From JBDSKH01 sp035556655 (GTDB lineage Bacteria > Actinomycetota > Actinomycetes > Actinomycetales > Microbacteriaceae): a stretch of DNA of 15,808 nt. Where the stretch lies: NCBI GenBank assembly GCA_035556655.1, contig DATMFW010000028.1, forward strand, positions 1 to 15,808, in the 5' to 3' direction. The notes beneath the pieces are model-generated. The model was not told the origin of the DNA. It made no database searches and saw nothing but the letters and a program-made list of their open reading frames with translations. Of this stretch, positions 7,698 to 14,984 are shown in pieces (positions within the stretch are counted from its first letter, which is position 1; every line of letters starts with the position of its first letter). The translations under genes and the position numbers were made by a program.

Positions 7698-9554
7698 ATG
7701 TTCACCTCCGTCCTGATCGCCAACCGCGGCGAGATCGCCGTCCGCGTGATCCGCACCCTGCGCCGGCTCGGCATCCGCTCGATCGCCGTCTACACCGATG
7801 CGGATGCGACGGCCCGTTTCGTCGGGATGGCCGACGCCGCCGTGCGCGTGCCTTCGTATCTCGACGTCGAGGAGGTCGCCGAAGCGGCGACCTCCGCAGG
7901 AGCCGACGCCGTGCACCCCGGGTACGGCTTCCTCAGCGAGAACCCCGCATTCGCCCGTGCGCTGGCCGAGCGCGGCGTCGTGTTCATCGGCCCGGGGGTG
8001 CACGCGCTCGAGGTCATGGGCGACAAGATCCGCGCGAAGGAGGCCGTGATCGCGCGCGGGGTGCCGACGGTGCCGGGCAGTTCGGGCATCGGACTGGACG
8101 ACGCCGCACTGACCGCCGCCGCGGCCGAGGTCGGGTTCCCTTTGCTGATCAAGCCGTCGGCGGGCGGCGGGGGCAAGGGCATGCAGGTGGTCACCGAACC
8201 GGAGGGTCTGCCCGCCGGGCTGGCGTCGGCGCGGCGCGTCGCCGCCGCCGCGTTCGGCGACGACACCCTGCTGCTGGAGCGCCTGATCGAGAGTCCCCGG
8301 CACATCGAGGTGCAGATCCTCGCGGATCGCTCCGGCACCACCGTGCACCTGGGCGAACGCGAGTGCTCGCTGCAGCGCCGGCACCAGAAGGTCATCGAGG
8401 AGGCCCCCTCGCCGCTGCTCGACGCCGCCACCCGGGAGCGCATCGGCGAGGCGGCCTGCGAGGTGGCCCGCAGCGTCGGGTACGAGGGTGCCGGGACCGT
8501 CGAGTTCCTGGTGGCCGATGCCGCCCCGGACGAGTTCTTCTTCATCGAGATGAACACCCGCCTGCAGGTCGAGCACCCGGTGACCGAGCAGGTGACCGGG
8601 ATCGACCTGGTCGAGCAGCAGCTGCGCATCGCCGCGGGCGAGCCGCTCGCACTCGCCCAGGACGCCATCGTGCTGCGCGGTCACGCCGTCGAGGCCCGCA
8701 TCTACGCCGAGTCCCCGTGGCGCGGGTTCCTGCCCGCGACCGGGACCGTGCTCGCGCTCCATGAGCCGGAGGGTCGGGGGTGGCGACTCGACAGCGGGCT
8801 GACCGAGGGCTACGAGGTGGGCGGCGGGTACGACCCGATGCTCTCGAAGGCGATCGGCACGGGAGCGACCCGCGACGAGGCCCTCGACGCGCTCGACGCC
8901 CTGCTGGCCGAGACCGTCGTGCTCGGCGTCGAGACCAACATCGACGAACTGCGCTCGGTGCTCTCCGACCCGGACGTGCGAGCGGGCCGGCTGGACACCG
9001 GCCTGCTCGATCGCCGGGGCACTCCGGCGGAGCCTGAGCCCACCGCCGAGGACCTCGCGGTCGCCGGGGCGCTGCTCGCGTCGTGGCGCGGTGGGGGAGC
9101 CGGGCCGTGGCGTCTCGACGGGTGGCACAGCGGCGGGCGGACCCCCGCATCCGCCCCCGTCGTGGCCGAGGGCGCGCACCGCTACCGGGTCGGCGACGAG
9201 ACGGTCTGGGCGGTGAGACAGGGCTCGGCGCTCTGGCTACACCGCGGCGGCCGCACGCTCGAGCTGCCCGCGCCGAGCCGCGCCGAACGCGTCGCCGCGA
9301 TGCTGGCGAGCCGGGAACGCGAGAACGGCCCCGTGAGCCCGGAGTTGCGCACCCGGATGCCCGGGACCGTGGTGACGGCGCTCGCCGACGGCACCCGGGT
9401 CGAGGCGGGCGACGTCGTGGTCAGCATCGAGGCCATGAAGATGGAGCACCCGCTGCCCGCCCCCACCCGGGGCGTCGTGCGGATTCAGGTGGCGGTCGGC
9501 GATCCCGTCCGCCGCGACCAGCTGGTCGCGACAATAGAAGAGGAGACCCCATGA
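7698..9554 (+). CDS. mccA: Methylcrotonyl-CoA carboxylase, biotin carboxylase/carrier (alpha) subunit
   Basis: A 618-aa fusion of biotin carboxylase and biotin carrier domains. The carboxylase part (1 to about 445) shows LIANRGEIAVRV (6-17), the ATP-binding GGGGKGM (156-162), RECSLQRRHQKVIEE (221-235) and catalytic EMNTRLQVEHPVTE (284-297). The C-terminal carrier domain has the biotinylated Lys in EAMKMEHP (K581). The segment between them (about 450-545) should include the BT-type coupling domain and looks short and Gly/Ala/Arg-rich; homologues I recall are about 650-670 aa. The start ATG 7698 has an AGGA site inside the end of mccB. The stop overlaps the following dehydrogenase start as ATGA. 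The M. tuberculosis counterpart is AccA1. Confidence 0.92.
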   Translation: MFTSVLIANRGEIAVRVIRTLRRLGIRSIAVYTDADATARFVGMADAAVRVPSYLDVEEVAEAATSAGADAVHPGYGFLSENPAFARALAERGVVFIGPGVHALEVMGDKIRAKEAVIARGVPTVPGSSGIGLDDAALTAAAAEVGFPLLIKPSAGGGGKGMQVVTEPEGLPAGLASARRVAAAAFGDDTLLLERLIESPRHIEVQILADRSGTTVHLGERECSLQRRHQKVIEEAPSPLLDAATRERIGEAACEVARSVGYEGAGTVEFLVADAAPDEFFFIEMNTRLQVEHPVTEQVTGIDLVEQQLRIAAGEPLALAQDAIVLRGHAVEARIYAESPWRGFLPATGTVLALHEPEGRGWRLDSGLTEGYEVGGGYDPMLSKAIGTGATRDEALDALDALLAETVVLGVETNIDELRSVLSDPDVRAGRLDTGLLDRRGTPAEPEPTAEDLAVAGALLASWRGGGAGPWRLDGWHSGGRTPASAPVVAEGAHRYRVGDETVWAVRQGSALWLHRGGRTLELPAPSRAERVAAMLASRERENGPVSPELRTRMPGTVVTALADGTRVEAGDVVVSIEAMKMEHPLPAPTRGVVRIQVAVGDPVRRDQLVATIEEETP

Positions 9555-10708
9555 CCTGGGACCTGACCCCCGAGCAGCTCGACCTGCAACAGCGGGTGCG
9601 CGAGTTCGCCGACACCGTCGTCGCGCCGGCCGCGTACGACTACGACACCGAGCGCCGGCTGCCGATCGAGATCATCGCGCAGATGGGCGACATGGGCTTG
9701 TTCGAGCTGCCTTACACCCAGAACTTCGCCTCGTTCTGCCTGGCGATCGAGGCGCTCGCCCGGGTCGATCAGAGCATCGCCGTGACCCTCGAGGCCGGGA
9801 TCGGCCTCGGCGTCGGGCCTCTCCACCGGTACGGCACCGAGGAGCAGAAGAAGCGCTGGCTGCCCGACCTGCTCGCCGGGCGCGCGCTCGCCGGGTTCGG
9901 TCTCACCGAGGCCAACGCCGGCTCCGACGCGGCGGCGACCGAGACCACCGCCGTGCTCGAGGGCGAGGGCGAGGACGCCGTGTGGGTCATCAACGGCACC
10001 AAGCAGTTCATCACCAACTCGGGCACCCCGATCACGAGCCTGGTCATCATCACCGCGGTCACCGGTCAGGTGACCCGCAAGGACGGCTCGACCGGCCCCG
10101 AGCTCTCCACGATCATCGTGCCGTCGGGGACCCCCGGCTTCGCCGTCGAGGACTCCTACGACAAGGTCGGCTGGCACACCTCCGACACCCATCCGCTGAC
10201 CCTGAAAGACGTGCGGGTCCCGAAGGCGAACCTGCTGGGGGAGCGCGGTCGCGGATACGCCAACTTCCTGCGCACCCTCGACGAGGGCCGGGTCGCGTTC
10301 GCCGCGCTCGCGGCGGGCGCCGCCCAGGGCTGCTACGAGCAGGCGCTGCGCTACGCCAAGGAGCGCGTGGTGTTCGGCCGGCCGATCGGGCAGAACCAGT
10401 ACGTGGCGTTCAAGATCGCGGCCATGAAGGCGCGGGCGCACACCGCTCACCTGGCGATGATGGATGCCGCCCACCGGATCGACGCGGGCCTGCCTTTCAA
10501 GACGGAGGCATCCATGGCCAAGATGGTGACCAGCGACGCCGCCATGGTCAACGCGCGCGAGGCGACCCAGGTCTGGGGCGGCTACGGCTTCCTCAACCAG
10601 AACGCCGTCGCACGGCACTACCGCGACTCGAAGATCCTCGAGATCGGCGAGGGCACCACCGAGGTCCAGCTCATGATCATCGCCCGCGAGCTGGGTCTGA
10701 CCGCTTAG
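9551..10708 (+). CDS. Acyl-CoA dehydrogenase, probably acting on isovaleryl-CoA
   Basis: A 385-aa FAD flavoenzyme of the acyl-CoA dehydrogenase family, with the usual N-terminal helical, middle beta (FGLTEANAGSDA, about 116-127) and C-terminal helical domains. In this operon it should convert isovaleryl-CoA to 3-methylcrotonyl-CoA and pass electrons to ETF. The catalytic base is at the short/medium-chain position: IGEGTTEVQ has Glu367, whereas the helix position used by classical isovaleryl-CoA dehydrogenase (LDxER) reads LDEGRV, with Gly in place of Glu. Isobutyryl- or 2-methylbutyryl-CoA could therefore also be substrates. ATG 9551 overlaps the mccA stop and follows AGGAG by five bases. The open frame upstream is an mccA shadow. 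FadE19 of M. tuberculosis holds the same place. Confidence 0.88.
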   Translation: MTWDLTPEQLDLQQRVREFADTVVAPAAYDYDTERRLPIEIIAQMGDMGLFELPYTQNFASFCLAIEALARVDQSIAVTLEAGIGLGVGPLHRYGTEEQKKRWLPDLLAGRALAGFGLTEANAGSDAAATETTAVLEGEGEDAVWVINGTKQFITNSGTPITSLVIITAVTGQVTRKDGSTGPELSTIIVPSGTPGFAVEDSYDKVGWHTSDTHPLTLKDVRVPKANLLGERGRGYANFLRTLDEGRVAFAALAAGAAQGCYEQALRYAKERVVFGRPIGQNQYVAFKIAAMKARAHTAHLAMMDAAHRIDAGLPFKTEASMAKMVTSDAAMVNAREATQVWGGYGFLNQNAVARHYRDSKILEIGEGTTEVQLMIIARELGLTA

Positions 10709-10712
10709 GAGG
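10707..10712 (+). promoter_or_regulatory. Consensus Shine-Dalgarno overlapping the dehydrogenase stop
   Basis: A perfect AGGAGG begins inside the TAG stop of the acyl-CoA dehydrogenase gene (10706-10708) and lies seven bases before ATG 10720. It fixes the MaoC-like start, whose frame is otherwise open for over 700 bases upstream, and predicts strong initiation on the polycistronic message. Confidence 0.85.
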
Positions 10713-10719
10713 AAACCGG

Positions 10720-11199
10720 ATGCGCGAGGTCGAACAACGCGGACTCTTCTATGAGGAGTTCGACACCGACACGAAATACCTGCACCGTCCGGGCCGCACG
10801 GTGACCGAGGCCGACAACGTGCTGTTCACGACGCTGACGATGAACACCCAGGCCCTGCACCTGGACGCCGCGTGGGCCGAGACGCAGGAGTTCGGGCAGC
10901 GCCTGGTCAACTCGATGTTCACCCTGTCGACGGTGGTCGGCATGTCGGTCGCGCAGCTGACGCAGGGCACCATCGTGGCGAACCTGGGTTTCAGCGAGGT
11001 GGCCTTCCCGCATCCCGTGTATCACGGCGACACGCTGTACGCCGAGACGACGGTGACCGACAAGCGCCTGTCGGCCTCGCGTCCGGGGCAGGGGATCGTG
11101 ACCCTCGCGCATCTGGGACGCAACCAGCACGGTGCCACCGTGGTGCGGGCGATCCGCACGACGCTGGTGTGGACGCAGGAGGGGTACGCGGCCCGATGA
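10720..11199 (+). CDS. MaoC-like (R)-enoyl-CoA hydratase, probable 3-methylglutaconyl-CoA hydratase
   Basis: A 159-aa single hot-dog-fold protein of the MaoC family. By pathway position it should hydrate 3-methylglutaconyl-CoA to HMG-CoA; itaconyl-, mesaconyl- or related branched dicarboxylic acyl-CoAs are alternatives. The segment TEADNVLFTTLTMNTQALHLDAAWAE (29-54, in parts) aligns with the hydratase motif TxADxxxFxxLTGDxNPxH: His47 is kept, but the catalytic Asp position is Asn42. NLGFSEVAFPHPVYHGDTL is the usual second-strand region. The start is set by a perfect AGGAGG. The stop overlaps the CitE-like start as ATGA. Rv2499c is the M. tuberculosis neighbour in the same position and, as I recall it, shares the Asn. 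Confidence 0.82.
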   Translation: MREVEQRGLFYEEFDTDTKYLHRPGRTVTEADNVLFTTLTMNTQALHLDAAWAETQEFGQRLVNSMFTLSTVVGMSVAQLTQGTIVANLGFSEVAFPHPVYHGDTLYAETTVTDKRLSASRPGQGIVTLAHLGRNQHGATVVRAIRTTLVWTQEGYAAR

Positions 11200-12020
11200 G
11201 CTTCGACCTCGGCCCCGCACTGCTGTTCTGCCCCGCCGACCGGCCGGAGCGCTACGAGAAGGCGCTCGCGGCGGCGGATGCGGTGATTCTCGACCTCGAG
11301 GACGCGGTCGCCCCGGCGAACCGGCCGGCGGCGCGCGCGGCGCTCGGGGCGTCGGGGCTCGACCCGGCACGCGTGATCGTGCGGATCAACGAACTCGGCA
11401 GCCCCGATGCCGAGGCGGACCTCGACGCGCTGCGCGGGACCGCGTACCGCACGATCATGGTGCCGAAGGCCGGCCCCGATCTCGTCGTGCCCGAGGGGTT
11501 CGAGGTCATCGCGCTCTGCGAGTCGGCGGCCGGAGTGGTGGCCGCACCCCAGCTGGCGACCCGCGCCATCGCCCTGATGTGGGGCGCCGAGGACCTGATC
11601 GCCTCGCTCGGCGGCACCTCGTCCCGGCGCGCCGACGGCGGGTACCGGGATGTGGCGCGCACCGCCCGCACGACAGTGCTGCTCGCGGCGGCGGCGGCCG
11701 GCATCCCCGCGATCGACACCGTGCACCTCGACATCGCCGATCTCGAGGGTCTGCGCGCCGAGGCCGAGGACGCGGCGGCCTCCGGGTTCGCTGCCACCGC
11801 GTGCATCCACCCCTCGCACGCCCCGGTCATCCGCGCGGCCTACGCCCCCACGGCCGACCAGGTCGACTGGGCGCGCCGGGTCCTGGCGGCCGCGGCGGAG
11901 AACGGCGGCGTGTTCCGCCTCGACGGCGCCATGGTCGACGGCCCGGTGCTGCGGCACGCGGAGGCGGTGCTGCGCCGCGCGGCCCCGGGCGCGGAGGGTG
12001 CCATCAGCCCACGCGGGTGA
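11196..12020 (+). CDS. CitE-like beta-hydroxyacyl-CoA lyase (HpcH/HpaI-CitE superfamily)
   Basis: A 274-aa TIM-barrel lyase of the citrate lyase beta/malyl-CoA lyase superfamily. Seen motifs are LDLEDAV (32-38), the substrate-binding Arg in RINE (R64), the Mg ligands in ALCESAAGV (E109) and MWGAEDLIASLGG (D133), and CIHPSHAPVI near 200-220. No citrate lyase alpha, gamma or activating genes are present, so it is a stand-alone CoA-thioester lyase, not citrate lyase. The M. tuberculosis neighbour Rv2498c was described as a beta-hydroxyacyl-CoA lyase acting on citramalyl-CoA, malyl-CoA and (S)-HMG-CoA in itaconate and leucine breakdown; here cleavage of HMG-CoA to acetyl-CoA and acetoacetate would complete the leucine route. 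ATG 11196 overlaps the previous stop, with AGGAGGGG eleven bases upstream. Its last 17 bases overlap the opposite-strand AlaX gene. Confidence 0.85.
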   Translation: MSFDLGPALLFCPADRPERYEKALAAADAVILDLEDAVAPANRPAARAALGASGLDPARVIVRINELGSPDAEADLDALRGTAYRTIMVPKAGPDLVVPEGFEVIALCESAAGVVAAPQLATRAIALMWGAEDLIASLGGTSSRRADGGYRDVARTARTTVLLAAAAAGIPAIDTVHLDIADLEGLRAEAEDAAASGFAATACIHPSHAPVIRAAYAPTADQVDWARRVLAAAAENGGVFRLDGAMVDGPVLRHAEAVLRRAAPGAEGAISPRG

Positions 12021-12849
12021 GCATCGTCATGCCGAGGGCACCCTCGAGCTGCTCGGTGGCGAGCTCGATCTGCACGGCACCGAGTTCGGCGAGCGAGGTG
12101 ACGTGCGTGCCGCCGCAGGCCAGGCGCACCTCGCCGTCGGGGAGTTCTGCCACCCAGGTCCTGCGGTCGGTGAGCCGGTCGCCCTCGCGGTCGATGCGGA
12201 TCGCACCGCCCCCGGCGATCCAGCCGGCCAGGGTCTGGTTCACACGGTCGGCGAGACCCGCGACGTCATCGAGCGCCGCCGGGTCGAACCCCGCCTTGCG
12301 CATCGACTTGCCCACCCGGTAGCGGTCGTGCGCGCCGTACCCGATGATCCGCGAGTTCTCCATCGCGGCCGCGTCGAATCCGCGGTTGTCCTTGCTCCAG
12401 GCGTCGGCGAGCGCGCCGTCGAGGGCGAGCGCGGCGAGATGGCAGGCGCTGTGGCCGGCCGAGAGGGCTGCGCGGTAGTCGCCGTCGATCTCGACGGTGA
12501 CGGTGTCGCCCTCGGTCAGCGTGGCCTCGGCGTCGACCAGGTGCGCCACGACGAAGGCCCAGCCCTCGGTGCCCTTGCGCACCGGGATGTCGGCGCCGAG
12601 GAACAGGGTCTCGCCGTCGGTGGCGGCGACCACCGCATCGAGGATCTCGATCTCGAGGTCGCCGGCATCGAGCACCCCGCGGTCGGCGGTCTGGTCTGGC
12701 CAGCCGGCGTCGACCGGGTGGCATGCCGTCCGGTCCAGCAGTACGGCGACCCGGCCTCCGTCGAGGGATTCCACGTGGAGCACGTGGGACTCGGAGGTGA
12801 GATCACCGGACGGGTAGGTGACGAGCGTGTCGATGCGGGGCAGGGTCAC
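12004..12849 (-). CDS. AlaX-type alanyl-tRNA editing protein (metal-dependent hydrolase)
   Basis: A 281-aa protein related to the editing domain of alanyl-tRNA synthetase. The two zinc-binding signatures are present: HxxxH in SAGHSACHLAA (H133, H137) and CxxxH in ACGGTHVTS (C245, H249). DRTACHPVDAGWPDQTADRG (39-58) matches the usual family start. Such proteins hydrolyse Ser or Gly mischarged onto tRNA-Ala in trans, in the cytosol. The start is GTG 12849, overlapping the stop of the upstream gene as GTGA; there is no clear ribosome binding site, so expression is probably coupled. The frame is open to 12978, but that extension is Arg-rich shadow sequence. The 3' end overlaps the convergent CitE-like gene by 17 bases. 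Confidence 0.85.
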   Translation of the reverse strand: MTLPRIDTLVTYPSGDLTSESHVLHVESLDGGRVAVLLDRTACHPVDAGWPDQTADRGVLDAGDLEIEILDAVVAATDGETLFLGADIPVRKGTEGWAFVVAHLVDAEATLTEGDTVTVEIDGDYRAALSAGHSACHLAALALDGALADAWSKDNRGFDAAAMENSRIIGYGAHDRYRVGKSMRKAGFDPAALDDVAGLADRVNQTLAGWIAGGGAIRIDREGDRLTDRRTWVAELPDGEVRLACGGTHVTSLAELGAVQIELATEQLEGALGMTMLTRVG

Positions 12850-13736
12850 CGTTCGACAGTAGCCCGCAGCCGGGCGACGCGGGCGATCGCGAGCTCGCGC
12901 GCGCTGGGCGACGGTGAGCCCGCGAGCACGGCACCCGCCACGGCGAGCACCGCGCGGGTGAGCGTGATCGCCGGCCACCAGGCGCGGCGCAGGCCGAGCA
13001 GCCGCCGGAACTCCGGGGGGATGCTGGCCACGGCTCCGGCGAACAGGATGCGGTACGCGAGGCCGCTGCCCGCGATCGGCGGCGTCCGCAGGAACCGGAC
13101 CGCGTCATCCACCCGCTCATCGCGCCGGAGGACACCGGTGACCCGCAGCCGCTCCAGTTCGGCGTGGAGTCCGGCGCGCGAGGCCGGGGGGTTCTGCGCC
13201 CCGACCAGCCGGCCCGCGGTGGCCCAGTCGGCGACGTAGGCGTCGGCGCCCTGCGGGATCGGCCGGCCCCAGGTCTCCTGGCAGCCGAGGAACGCCTCGG
13301 TGAACGCGAGGTGCACCCAGTCCAGCAGCTCGGGGTCGTGCGCCGAGTAGGCGATGCCGTCCCCGTAGGTCCCGCTCACCCGGTCGTGGAATCGTCCGAC
13401 CCGGGCGGATTCGCGATCGGCCTGGGCGCGCGAGCCGAAGGTGACCGCGACGATCCAGCGGATGGTCCCGGCGAGGCGGCCCGCCGCATCCGTGCGATAG
13501 CGCGACCAGTCGTGCACCCCGGCCATCGCACCGGGGTGCAGGGTCTGCATGAGCAGCGCGCGGATGCCGGCCACCAACGTGGGCATGTCGCCGTGCACGA
13601 CCCAGGTCGGCGACTCCGGCCCGAAGTAGCCCTCGTCCTCACCCTCGGCGACCTCGGTGATCCAGGGGGTGCGGCCGTCCGGGTCCCCGGTCAGAGCGGT
13701 CAGCAGGCGGCGGCGCAGGGCGGAACGCGGGGACAT
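12846..13736 (-). CDS. Oxygenase MpaB family protein (DUF2236)
   Basis: A 296-aa protein recognisable as DUF2236/MpaB-like by GDMPTLVAGIRALLMQTLHP (49-68), HDWSRY (75-80), RFHDRVSG (115-122) and AHDPELLDWVHLAFTEAFL (132-150). The family includes fungal MpaB and the haem-containing latex-clearing protein Lcp; most bacterial members are uncharacterised, and haem binding through one of these His residues is inference. A hydrophobic segment near 243-265 may contact membrane. It begins nine bases after the DUF4349 gene ends and overlaps the AlaX gene by four bases, so the three form an operon. No strong Shine-Dalgarno is seen. The substrate is unknown. Confidence 0.8.
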   Translation of the reverse strand: MSPRSALRRRLLTALTGDPDGRTPWITEVAEGEDEGYFGPESPTWVVHGDMPTLVAGIRALLMQTLHPGAMAGVHDWSRYRTDAAGRLAGTIRWIVAVTFGSRAQADRESARVGRFHDRVSGTYGDGIAYSAHDPELLDWVHLAFTEAFLGCQETWGRPIPQGADAYVADWATAGRLVGAQNPPASRAGLHAELERLRVTGVLRRDERVDDAVRFLRTPPIAGSGLAYRILFAGAVASIPPEFRRLLGLRRAWWPAITLTRAVLAVAGAVLAGSPSPSARELAIARVARLRATVER

Positions 13737-13745
13737 GGTGTCAGG

Positions 13746-14618
13746 CTACGTCGCCGTCTCCCCGCCGCGCCGCCGGCGGCGCCGCACCAGCAGGATGATC
13801 ACCGCGGCGATCACGCCGAGCGTGATGATCCAGGGCAGCAGCACTCCGAGCACCACGAGCAGCCCGGCCCAGAAGGCCACGAACGCATCCCACCCGGCGC
13901 CCAGACCCGACCAGAAGGTGTCCGGATTCTTCGGCGGCGCCTGCGCGTCGGAGCGCAGGTACAGCGAGATCGACGACATCGCGACCTGGTCGTCGAGGTA
14001 GCGCTTCTGCGCCTCGAGGCTCTCCAGTTCGGCCTGCCGGTTGCTGATCTCGCTCTCGAGCGCGATCAGGTCGTCGATGTTCTTGGCCTGGGAGTACAGC
14101 GTCTTCAGCCGCTCGATCGAGGAGCGCAGTTCCCCGATGCGGGCGTCGAGATCCTGCACCTGCACGGTGACGTCGCTCGTGGAGAGGGTCACCTCATCCG
14201 CCGTGCCGAGCTTCTCCAGGTCCTCCAGCACACGGGTGAGCTTGTCGGCCGGGATCCGCAGTTCGAGCTGTGCGCTCCCGGCGTCGCGGTCGGTCGCCGC
14301 GTATTCCGTGCGCCCGTCGACCCGGCCGCCGGCGGCCTCGACGATGCGCACGGCCTCCTTGGATGCCGCGAGCGGGTCCTCGGCGGTGATCGTCACGTTG
14401 CCGCTGATGATCACCTGGCGCTCCGCGGTGGGGGAGTCGACCCCGCCCTCGGCGGAGCCGTCCCACTCGGCGCTGTCGCCGCCGGCACCTCCGGCGACCG
14501 GGGCCTGAGGTGCCGCGACGCCCTCGTCGGAGGCGCTGCCCCCGGCGCCGGCGGAGCACCCGGTGAGCACCAGGGCGGCCGCGAGAAGGACGGTGGATCC
14601 GATCAGTGTTCGCCTCAT
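13746..14618 (-). CDS. DUF4349 domain lipoprotein with C-terminal membrane anchor
   Basis: A 290-aa predicted exported protein. It starts with a lipoprotein signal (MRR, a hydrophobic stretch 5-18 and the lipobox LTGC, Cys21), followed by a low-complexity Gly/Ser/Ala spacer to about 65. The DUF4349 region (about 66-225) includes a predicted coiled coil (156-213, LDARIGELRSSIERL and on). A long hydrophobic segment (about 245-278) and an Arg6 cluster end the protein with a cytoplasmic-type stop-transfer tail. Function is unknown. The frame is open to 14660, but ATG 14618 starts directly at the signal peptide. It lies seven bases after a TAGCGT hexamer and lacks a Shine-Dalgarno, which suggests a leaderless mRNA. 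It is the first gene of the minus-strand operon. Confidence 0.8.
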   Translation of the reverse strand: MRRTLIGSTVLLAAALVLTGCSAGAGGSASDEGVAAPQAPVAGGAGGDSAEWDGSAEGGVDSPTAERQVIISGNVTITAEDPLAASKEAVRIVEAAGGRVDGRTEYAATDRDAGSAQLELRIPADKLTRVLEDLEKLGTADEVTLSTSDVTVQVQDLDARIGELRSSIERLKTLYSQAKNIDDLIALESEISNRQAELESLEAQKRYLDDQVAMSSISLYLRSDAQAPPKNPDTFWSGLGAGWDAFVAFWAGLLVVLGVLLPWIITLGVIAAVIILLVRRRRRRGGETAT

Positions 14619-14625
14619 GCTGCTC

Positions 14626-14653
14626 ACGCTAGGCAGCAGGAGGCGGTGAGCAA
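14626..14653 (-). promoter_or_regulatory. Candidate promoter of the DUF4349-MpaB-AlaX operon
   Basis: On the minus strand TTGCTC (14653-14648) and TAGCGT (14631-14626) are 16 bp apart, and the -10 ends seven bases before ATG 14618, so the mRNA would be leaderless. The -35 overlaps the left arm of a palindrome at 14646-14670. Confidence 0.45.
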
Positions 14654-14670
14654 CACCCAACGTTGGTCAC
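14646..14670. promoter_or_regulatory. Imperfect palindrome in the DUF4349/small-protein divergent gap
   Basis: GTGAGCAAC (14646-14654) and GTTGGTCAC (14662-14670) are 9-bp inverted arms with one mismatch and a 7-bp spacer. A perfect CCAACGTTGG (14657-14666) is nested within. The site covers the -35 of the minus-strand promoter, so it could be a repressor site; no regulator gene is adjacent. Confidence 0.35.
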
Positions 14671-14752
14671 GATTCGATCGTCAGTTCTGTGCGTCACCTG
14701 CCACCGGCCTGACAGCGCGGTGCGAACGCCGAACCCGCGCCCGCCGCCGTCG

Positions 14753-14758
14753 TAGCGT
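14753..14758 (+). promoter_or_regulatory. Possible -10 for the small helical protein
   Basis: TAGCGT lies 28 bases before ATG 14787, leaving a short leader with an AAGGGAG ribosome site. No sigma-70 -35 is seen at 16-18 bp. GAAC at 14731-14734 followed 16 bases later by CGTA would fit an ECF-type stress promoter equally well. The call is weak. Confidence 0.25.
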
Positions 14759-14786
14759 CGAAGCACCTCACGAAGGGAGCACGATC

Positions 14787-14984
14787 ATGGGATTCATGGA
14801 CGACGCGAAGGACACCGCCGAGGCCACCGGCAAGAAGGTCGGCGAGTGGGCCGACGACACCAAGGAGCGCATCTCCGACAAGGTCGACGAGGTGCAGGCC
14901 GACGCCGAGGTGAAGAAGGCCGAGGCACACCGCGATGCCGTCGAGAGCAAGAACGACTACAAGGAAGACCTCCGCAACTCCTAA
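14787..14984 (+). CDS. Small charged amphipathic-helix protein (CsbD/LEA-like)
   Basis: A 65-aa hydrophilic protein, MGFMDDAKDTAEATGKK onward, consisting almost entirely of Asp, Glu, Lys and Ala with no Cys and one Trp. It should be a long amphipathic helix or be disordered. The composition and the AKDTAEATGKKVGEWADDTKE pattern (in parts, 7-27) recall CsbD-like and LEA-type stress proteins, but I cannot assign it to a family with certainty. The start is well supported by AAGGGAG (14773-14779), seven bases before ATG. The frame is open far upstream only as a shadow of the opposite-strand genes. Its TAA stop lies in the first copy of a 14-bp tandem duplication that leads into the next gene. Confidence 0.75.
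   Translation: MGFMDDAKDTAEATGKKVGEWADDTKERISDKVDEVQADAEVKKAEAHRDAVESKNDYKEDLRNS

Noticed and set aside
11196..12020. Citrate lyase beta subunit of a fermentative citrate lyase
   Set aside because: No citC, citD, citF, citX or citG genes are nearby and the operon is leucine catabolism; a stand-alone CitE-like lyase fits better.
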